Under the pieces are notes generated by a model. The model made no database searches. It saw nothing but the letters and a program-made list of their open reading frames with translations, and was not told the DNA's origin. Below are positions 1-4,088 of a stretch of 7,095 nucleotides of DNA, piece by piece. The stretch spans positions 1 through 7,095 of the forward strand of contig JAIRTK010000050.1 of assembly GCA_031254955.1 (NCBI GenBank). The letters run 5' to 3'. The stretch's first letter is position 1. Each line of letters starts with the position of its first letter. The position numbers and the translations under genes are program-made. The DNA is from Opitutaceae bacterium (GTDB lineage Bacteria; Verrucomicrobiota; Verrucomicrobiia; Opitutales; Opitutaceae).

Positions 1-12
1 CCTAGGCCTGAC

Positions 13-87
13 GTAGCGCAGACTTCCGAGTCTGCTTGGCTTGGGCGGCGCGGAGCGCCGTCGGGCAGGTTTGGAAACCTGCGCTAC
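13..87. repeat. REP/BIME-like composite palindrome
   Basis: The element starts with GTAGCGCAG (13-21) and ends with its exact reverse complement CTGCGCTAC (79-87). Its left half is a hairpin with GCAGACT and AGTCTGC arms (18-35). Its right half is a perfect hairpin with GCAGGTTT and AAACCTGC arms (65-82). A third small hairpin (GGCGC, gga, GCGCC) lies between them. Two inward hairpins sharing inverted ends is the layout of bacterial interspersed mosaic elements. No protein-coding signal is seen here. Confidence 0.75.
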
Positions 88-99
88 GAAAAGGCCTTG

Positions 100-201
100 G
101 CCGGCAGGGCGATTTCGCCGTTCCGAGCGAAGCGAGAGGCCTGACAACCGCCGCAAACGCCCCTCGGCAAACGGCGGCGGTCTCGGCGAGACCGTCCTGC
201 C
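100..201. repeat. Second palindromic repeat unit
   Basis: GGCAGG at 103-108 is matched by CCTGCC at 196-201. Inside are a short GGCGA/TCGCC hairpin, the motif CGAGCGAAGCG (124-134) that recurs elsewhere in the window, and a perfect hairpin at 178-194 (CGGTCTC, ggc, GAGACCG). Bases 120-149 match 3919-3948 at 28 of 30 positions, so this is a dispersed repeat and not a chance hairpin. Confidence 0.65.
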
Positions 202-207
202 TAAAAT

Positions 208-422
208 ATAAATCTCATTCTGATACCAATTCCGAACAAAATTTATTCTTTTGGATGGATAGCCGCCGTGCTGCCCATTTCTTTCTCTTTCCTCTTTATC
301 TTTATCTTTCTCTTTCTCTTTCTCCTCGTTTCCAACCAGTAATGGGAGGAAGGAAGAGAAAGAGGAAAGATAAAGAATAAAGAGAAAGAGCAAAATCGGA
401 CTACAAAAGGATAAATCTCATT
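208..422. repeat. Long hairpin with polypyrimidine/polypurine arms, bounded by 12-bp direct repeats
   Basis: A C/T-only run (about 278-326) is followed, after a short spacer, by an A/G-rich run (about 344-390) that is its imperfect reverse complement, giving a long cruciform or triplex-capable structure. ATAAATCTCATT occurs at 208-219 and again at 411-422. Just inside these lie related inverted sequences, ATACCAATTCC at 223-233 and the complement of ATATCAATTCC near 424-434. The 22-mer at 287-308 recurs exactly at 3546-3567 in the hairpin upstream of the sigma gene. No gene is supported; the short ORFs here simply read the repeat. Confidence 0.7.
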
Positions 423-475
423 GGGAATTGATATTAATTGAAAATTAGTATGATACAGAGACGTAACCTGATTTC

Positions 476-679
476 GAGTGCGGTGGCCGAGCGAAGCGGC
501 GACACCGCTTTTCGCCGGCGATGACGGCATGGTTTGGGTTGGCGGTGAGTGCTTGGGCCGGCGGTGACGGTGCTGTTTGGGTTGGCGAGGGGACACGGAT
601 TGGGTTGGCGGCGGGGGGCTTTTTGGGGAAATCTTCGCGCCGGATGAAAGCGGTGGTGCCGGGCTTTGCCACCGCACTC
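476..679. repeat. Palindrome-ended repeat element downstream of fecR
   Basis: The ends are exact 12-bp inverted repeats, GAGTGCGGTGGC at 476-487 and GCCACCGCACTC at 668-679. Each end can also fold locally: GCGGTG (480-485) with CACCGC (503-508), and GCGGTGG (650-656) with CCACCGC (669-675). The interior carries three copies of TTGGGTTGGCG (534-544, 577-587, 600-610). With no credible gene inside, it resembles a non-autonomous MITE- or REP-type element. It starts about 20 bases past the fecR stop, so its end hairpin could also act on the 3' end of that transcript. Confidence 0.65.
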
Positions 680-699
680 CAAAAACGGCGGCAGCGGCG

Positions 700-2535
700 T
701 TACCGCCTTGCTTTGCGCAGGATGATTTCGTCGCCGGTGCGCTCGCCTTCGATGCCGAGGTTTAGGCCAAGCAACTGCACGAACGCCTCCATGTTGTCGG
801 CGCGGAAAATGCCGCTCACCGGCTCCGACGCCAACGCCGCCAACTCCGGCGTCAGCACGAGGCGCGCGCTCGCGCTGCCGTCGGGCAGGCGGGGGGAACG
901 GTTGATGAGCGCCACGGCCTCGGCCAGCGGTGTCGCGGAAAACTCCATGCGGGGGACGCGCCACGCGAGGCGGGCGTTGATCTCGGCGGGCGTGAGCGTG
1001 GCGACTGTCGGCGCCGGCAAAGACGCGTCGGCGGCGACGGGCGAGGCGGGCGCGATTTTCACGACGAGATGCTCGCCCGCGCCGAGTGTCGCCAGCGACA
1101 CTGGCGCGAGGGTTGTGGGCGTTGTGAGGGTTGGGGGAGTAGTGGGGTGCGTGAGAGGTGGCGGAGGTGTCGGAGGCGCCGAGGATGTGGGATGTGTCGT
1201 GTGTGTGGGGGGCGTTGTGTGGGGAGGGGGCGTTGTGTGGTGTGTGTGGGGGGAGGGAGGCGTAGGTGGCGGAGGTGTCGAGGGTGTGTGGGGTGTGTGA
1301 GATGTGCAGGAGGTGGGGTGGGTGGGTGAAGTGGGCGTTGTGGGGGTTGCCGGTGATGGGGAGAGGAAGGCGGAGGCGCTGGCTGGGGCGGTGATGCTGG
1401 CGGCGGCAAAAGTGGGGATGTTGTTGGTGGTGAAGGCGGCGGTGTTGTTGGTGGTGAAGGCGGCGGCAGGAGCAGCATCGGTGACGGCAGGGACGATGGT
1501 GCTGGCTGCGTTGGCGGCGGCGGGGGCGGCGGCAAAAGCGGGGGTTGGGGCGGCGGCGCTGGCGGTGGTGGTGCTGGCGAAAGCAGCGGGGACGGTGGTA
1601 GTGGTAGTGAAGGCGGCGGTGCTGGCGGGCGGCGGGATTTTTTGGGGAGCGCACGCGTTTCGCGTGCCGGCTTGGGTGTCCCGCCCAAGCCCGGAGGCGC
1701 AGGTCTGGAATGCACATGCGGTGGCGCTGGCGAAGGCGTCCGGCGGGACTCCGGACGCGGCACGCGGGACGCGTGCGCTCCCCGGAGGAAGGGCGGGCGC
1801 GGCGGCGGGCGGCGTTTTTTCCACAGCGACGCGGCCCTCGGTCACCAGAATTTCCACCTGCTCCGCGCCGAGTTGCACGGCAAATGCCGTGCCGACGGCG
1901 CGCACGTCCATGCCGCCGGCCTCGACCATGAACGGGCGCGCCGGGTTTTTCGCGACTTGGAAATGCGCCTCGCCCGCCGTCAGCACGACGCGGCGCGCGG
2001 CGGCGGCGTAGCGCACTTCGATCACGGCGCCGGGGCGCAATTCCACGACGGAGCCGTCGTCGAGCACGCGGCGTTCCGGCTGCACCACGGACACGCTCGT
2101 GCGCGGGCGCGACGCGTCCGCGATGCGCGCGCCGGGCGGGGGTTGCAAGGTGAAAAACGCGAACGCCGCGAGCACGCACGCGGCGGCGGCGGTGGCAGTG
2201 GCGGCGACGCGCACGTTTCGGCGGCGGCGCGCGCGCGCGGTGATGCCGCGCACCATCGCGCCTTGTTCGTCCGCGCGCGCCGGCCCGTCAAACGCCGACC
2301 ATGCGCGCGCGTGGTAGTCGAACGCGGCGCGGTGGCGCGCGTCGGCGGCGAGCCAGCGCGCGAGTGTCGCTTCCTCCGGGGCGGACAGGCCGGCGTCGCG
2401 CCGCACGACCCAGCGGGCGGCGGCGTCGGAGACGGTGGCGTCGCTGGCGGCGGTGGCGGCGCTGGTGTTGTCGGCGGCGTCGCTGTCGCTGGTGTCGCCG
2501 GCGCGGCGGTGGCGGTGGTCAGGATGCGCGCTCAT
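700..2535 (-). CDS. FecR-type anti-sigma regulator with a large low-complexity insertion
   Basis: Single-pass regulator of the FecR family, expected to hold a FecI-type sigma factor at the inner membrane and release it on a periplasmic signal. Of 611 residues, about 39-83 form the cytoplasmic DUF4880-like sigma-binding segment (AARWVVRRDAGLS ... RAAFDYHARAWSAFD). Residues 108-130 are the membrane helix, after an Arg-rich stretch. About 138-240 are the periplasmic FecR domain (RVLDDGSVVELRPGA, GEAHFQVAKNPARPFMVEAG, VRAVGTAFAV). About 515-611 form a DUF4974/STN-like C-terminal domain (RVPRMEFSATPLAEAVALIN). Residues about 241-478 are low-complexity Ala/Pro/Thr/Ser/His plus a translated palindromic repeat; relatives normally run from 'EGRVAVE' straight into the 'LGAGE' strand, so this is an insertion. 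The ATG at 2535 is chosen because the longer TTG start (2622) lies in inserted repeat DNA. There is no clear Shine-Dalgarno sequence. The sigma gene lies just upstream on the same strand. Whether the expanded protein works is unknown. Confidence 0.9.
   Translation of the reverse strand: MSAHPDHRHRRAGDTSDSDAADNTSAATAASDATVSDAAARWVVRRDAGLSAPEEATLARWLAADARHRAAFDYHARAWSAFDGPARADEQGAMVRGITARARRRRNVRVAATATAAAACVLAAFAFFTLQPPPGARIADASRPRTSVSVVQPERRVLDDGSVVELRPGAVIEVRYAAAARRVVLTAGEAHFQVAKNPARPFMVEAGGMDVRAVGTAFAVQLGAEQVEILVTEGRVAVEKTPPAAAPALPPGSARVPRAASGVPPDAFASATACAFQTCASGLGRDTQAGTRNACAPQKIPPPASTAAFTTTTTVPAAFASTTTASAAAPTPAFAAAPAAANAASTIVPAVTDAAPAAAFTTNNTAAFTTNNIPTFAAASITAPASASAFLSPSPATPTTPTSPTHPTSCTSHTPHTPSTPPPPTPPSPHTHHTTPPPHTTPPTHTTHPTSSAPPTPPPPLTHPTTPPTLTTPTTLAPVSLATLGAGEHLVVKIAPASPVAADASLPAPTVATLTPAEINARLAWRVPRMEFSATPLAEAVALINRSPRLPDGSASARLVLTPELAALASEPVSGIFRADNMEAFVQLLGLNLGIEGERTGDEIILRKARR
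1102..1641. repeat. Low-complexity, G/GT-rich tract inside fecR
   Basis: The plus strand is dominated by G and GT runs, and the coding strand by C/A, giving Pro/Thr/His- then Ala/Thr-rich protein. Direct repeats show expansion: a 15-mer at 1208-1222 and 1226-1240 (18-nt period), a 17-mer at 1156-1172 and 1264-1280, and a 24-nt tandem duplication at 1419-1466 encoding a repeated FTTNN motif. Reading frames are open on both strands, as expected for GC-rich simple sequence, so openness alone says little about selection. Confidence 0.75.
1644..1783. repeat. Four-hairpin palindromic element inside the fecR coding sequence
   Basis: The outer arms at 1644-1667 and 1760-1783 are inverted repeats matching at 22 of 24 bases. 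Each arm is itself a perfect hairpin (GCACGCG, 3-nt loop, CGCGTGC). Two inner hairpins follow: GCTTGGG/CCCAAGC at 1670-1690 and GCGTCCGG/CCGGACGC at 1736-1758. This BIME-like unit is read in frame as FecR residues about 251-298 and is unlike any FecR sequence. Confidence 0.75.
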
Positions 2536-2538
2536 TTT

Positions 2539-2743
2539 TTGCGCTGGTTTTAAAAAACACAGGGGAAAATCCAAACGCGCACCGCCAAGGCACGCTGGAC
2601 ACGGAGCGCGGAAGGGCCGCAAAAACTTGTTTGTTCAGCAAACATGAATGCGTTGAGGGCTGGGGGTTACGGCGTCTCGCCTTCGGGGCCTTTGCGCCCT
2701 GGCGGGGGAAAAGCGTTTTGGGAAGTTTCCTTGCGCTGGTTTT
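2539..2743. mobile_element. Putative inserted repeat block between sigma gene and fecR, with 13-bp direct repeats
   Basis: TTGCGCTGGTTTT occurs at 2539-2551, next to the fecR start, and at 2731-2743, inside the 3' end of the sigma gene. The 192-bp difference behaves like an insertion: joining the two copies makes the sigma frame end in TGA overlapping the fecR ATG. The block holds no gene of its own. It has a small hairpin (TGTTTG/CAAACA, 2628-2644) followed on the minus strand by five T residues, a weak terminator-like feature. Terminal inverted repeats are not evident, so the element type is unknown. Confidence 0.6.
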
Positions 2744-3332
2744 TGCGCGGGAGGCCGCGCCACGGCTGGAGCGCGCCGCGTTTGATGAAAAACGCCTCCA
2801 TGCGGCGGAGGCCGCGCCAGATTTGCTCCGCCACGGTGACTTCGGAAAGGCCGAGCCGCGCGGCGATTTCACGCTGCGGCACGCGCTGGATTTTGCGGAG
2901 GATGATGATTTCACGGCAACGCGGCGGGAGCGCGGCGATGGCCTCTTTCAGCAACGCGATTTCGTCGCTGGCGGCGGCGGCCTCGGCGGCATCCCTGCCT
3001 TCATCCAAGACACCCAGCGCGGACAAATCCGGCACTGCGATTATCGGGGAATTTCGACGGCGGCGGCAGGAGTTGAGGGCGAGATGGCGGGCGACGGTGA
3101 ACAAAAACGCCTTGGCCGAGCGCACGGGGCGGGAGAGGTTTGCGAGCCAGGTGCGCAGGTAGGATTCCTGGGCGATGTCCTCGGCATCCGCTGAGGGGAA
3201 GGCGCCGCGCAGCCAGGACTTGAGGTGCGAGTCGTGCGCGTGAACCTCGGCCTCGAACCAGCGGGCATGGTCGGAGGAAACGCCGGCACCGGGCGGCGCG
3301 GAGAGGAGCGGTTCGTGCGCGGGCGGGTTCAT
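2667..3332 (-). CDS. ECF RNA polymerase sigma factor, FecI-like
   Basis: A 221-residue sigma-70 family ECF factor that should direct RNA polymerase to a small regulon under control of the adjacent FecR protein. Region 2 spans about residues 25-92, with the core-binding motif DAEDIAQESYLRTW (49-62) and the FLFTVARHLALNSCRR helix. Region 4 spans about 125-180, with LPPRCREIIILRKIQRVPQREIAARLGLSEVTVAEQ arranged as a helix-turn-helix; there is no extra domain between them. The ATG at 3332 leaves about 25 residues before region 2. A TTG at 3455 would add 41 Pro/Ala-rich residues and is less likely. No strong Shine-Dalgarno sequence is seen at either. A TTGACG hexamer lies upstream on the minus strand (3475-3480), without a convincing -10 box. 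The last about 20 residues (from K201) are encoded by the putative inserted block; the ancestral product was probably 202 residues. Confidence 0.93.
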   Translation of the reverse strand: MNPPAHEPLLSAPPGAGVSSDHARWFEAEVHAHDSHLKSWLRGAFPSADAEDIAQESYLRTWLANLSRPVRSAKAFLFTVARHLALNSCRRRRNSPIIAVPDLSALGVLDEGRDAAEAAAASDEIALLKEAIAALPPRCREIIILRKIQRVPQREIAARLGLSEVTVAEQIWRGLRRMEAFFIKRGALQPWRGLPRKNQRKETSQNAFPPPGRKGPEGETP

Positions 3333-3501
3333 GGTGCGGGGTCGCGGGGCGGCGAGGGGTGCGGGTGCGGGTGCGGGGTTGCGGGCGAGGGTGAGGATGC
3401 GGAGAAAAGGCGTGGTGCGTGGGCGCGGTGCGCAGTGTGCGTGGGCGCGTTTCAAAAAGGAAAAACGGAGCGCGCGTCAAGTTTGCGTTGATGGAGACGG
3501 T

Positions 3502-3720
3502 GTTAAAAAACAGCGGACCATTCAAGAAAAGCCATCCCGCTGGACCTTTCCTCTTTATCTTTATCTTCCTCTTTCCGCTTTCTCTTGCTCCCGTCAGCGG
3601 CGCCGCCCGGAGGAGAAAAGAGAAAGGAGACGGAGAAAAGAAAAAGAAAGATAAAGATAAAGAGGAAAGAGGAAAGACCCGGCGGGAGGGCTTCTCTTGA
3701 AATCGCACCCGTTAAAAAAC
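3502..3720. repeat. Long hairpin with pyrimidine/purine arms upstream of the sigma gene
   Basis: Bases 3521-3551 pair with 3671-3701 (26 of 31 positions, starting TTCAAGA). Inside them CTTTCCTCTTTATCTTTATC and its complement continue the arms; the full 22-mer at 3546-3567 is inverted exactly at 3648-3669. The centre is GC-rich (about 3591-3610). GTTAAAAAAC appears as a direct repeat at 3502-3511 and 3711-3720, a possible target-site duplication. The element shares its 22-mer with the hairpin at 287-308. No gene is supported. Confidence 0.7.
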
Positions 3721-3751
3721 GACGGCATCGGCGGGAAAAACGGCGACGGCG

Positions 3752-3796
3752 GAGTGTGAAGCACTCGCGGCTCGGCGGGACGCCTCGCCCTACCTG
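3752..3796. repeat. Short GC-rich palindromic repeat
   Basis: Two adjacent small hairpins: GAGTG/CACTC (3752-3766) and GGCG/CGCC (3774-3784), followed by CTCGCCCTACC. The style matches the other dispersed palindromes in this window, but only one copy is present here, so its repeat nature rests on general resemblance. The rest of 3721-3840 shows nothing recognisable. Confidence 0.4.
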
Positions 3797-3843
3797 AAGG
3801 GGGATTTTCATTCGCAAAGGGTATTACGCGCTGCTTGCGTAAC

Positions 3844-3951
3844 GCAGACTGGCGGACAGTCGCTTCGCTCGAAACCCAGTCTGCTTCAGGACGGGCCAGC
3901 GGCACGTCAGCAGGTCGGGTTCCGAGCGAAGCGAGAAGCCTGGCAACCTGC
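3844..3951. repeat. Paired palindromic REP/BIME-like repeat upstream of phoH2
   Basis: The first hairpin has arms GCAGACTGG (3844-3852) and CCAGTCTGC (3876-3884). The second has GCAGGT (3910-3915) and ACCTGC (3946-3951), followed by GCTAC, as at the end of the element at 13-87. Both loops hold the CGAGCGAAGCG motif, in opposite orientations (3861-3871 minus, 3923-3933 plus). Bases 3919-3948 are nearly identical to 120-149. Confidence 0.7.
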
Positions 3952-3953
3952 GC

Positions 3954-4013
3954 TACACCAGCCGCGCGTAACCACACCACCAGTCGCGCGTAACTACACC
4001 AGCCGCGCATAAC
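3954..4013. repeat. Three tandem copies of a 19-22 bp unit
   Basis: TACACCAGCCGCGCGTAAC (3954-3972) is followed by a 22-bp variant (3973-3994) and by TACACCAGCCGCGCATAAC (3995-4013). The copies abut without spacers and end about 75 bases before the phoH2 start, within the likely promoter region. They may be iterons or regulator sites, or a simple tandem expansion from the end of the preceding palindromic repeat. Confidence 0.75.
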
Positions 4014-4073
4014 CTCAGTTATTTCAGATTCCTGTTCGACAACCGGACTGGGGTGTGCTGACTTGTTCACAGT

Positions 4074-4082
4074 TTATCCACA
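4074..4082 (+). promoter_or_regulatory. Consensus DnaA-box sequence before phoH2
   Basis: TTATCCACA is an exact match to the bacterial DnaA-box consensus and ends six bases before the phoH2 ATG. A weaker look-alike, TTGTTCACA, lies at 4063-4071. There is no cluster of boxes and no AT-rich unwinding region, so this is not an origin. It may be a DnaA-responsive site or a chance match. Confidence 0.35.
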
Positions 4083-4088
4083 ACCACG

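Noticed and set aside
36..677. Short ORFs on both strands in the left repeat region
   Set aside because: They consist of translated palindromes and the pyrimidine/purine hairpin, with no domain or start signal.
434..2179. Minus-strand ORF of 581 codons overlapping fecR in another frame
   Set aside because: Arg/His/Pro-rich composition typical of an out-of-frame read of GC-rich DNA. It spans the fecR stop and the 476-679 repeat and has no domain.
1304..2553. Plus-strand Ala/Val- and Gly/Arg-rich ORFs opposite fecR
   Set aside because: Explained by GCG/GGC-type simple repeats on the opposite strand; the conserved FecR domains are in the minus frame.
2536..2622. 29-residue N-terminal extension of FecR from a TTG at 2622
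   Set aside because: It lies inside the putative inserted block. The ATG at 2535 sits at the position expected for coupling with the sigma gene.
3333..3455. 41-residue N-terminal extension of the sigma factor from a TTG at 3455
   Set aside because: Pro/Ala/Arg-rich and not sigma-like; the ATG at 3332 already gives a normal leader before region 2.
208..4013. CRISPR array
   Set aside because: The repeats are palindromes and abutting tandem units, without regular repeat-spacer alternation or unique spacers.
3594..4070. Minus-strand ORF of 158 codons upstream of phoH2
   Set aside because: It reads through four separate repeat elements (hairpin arm, palindromes, tandem triplet), so it is translated repeat DNA.
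4063..4082. Replication origin
   Set aside because: Only one consensus DnaA box, no AT-rich unwinding region and no neighbouring dnaA, dnaN or gidA-type genes.
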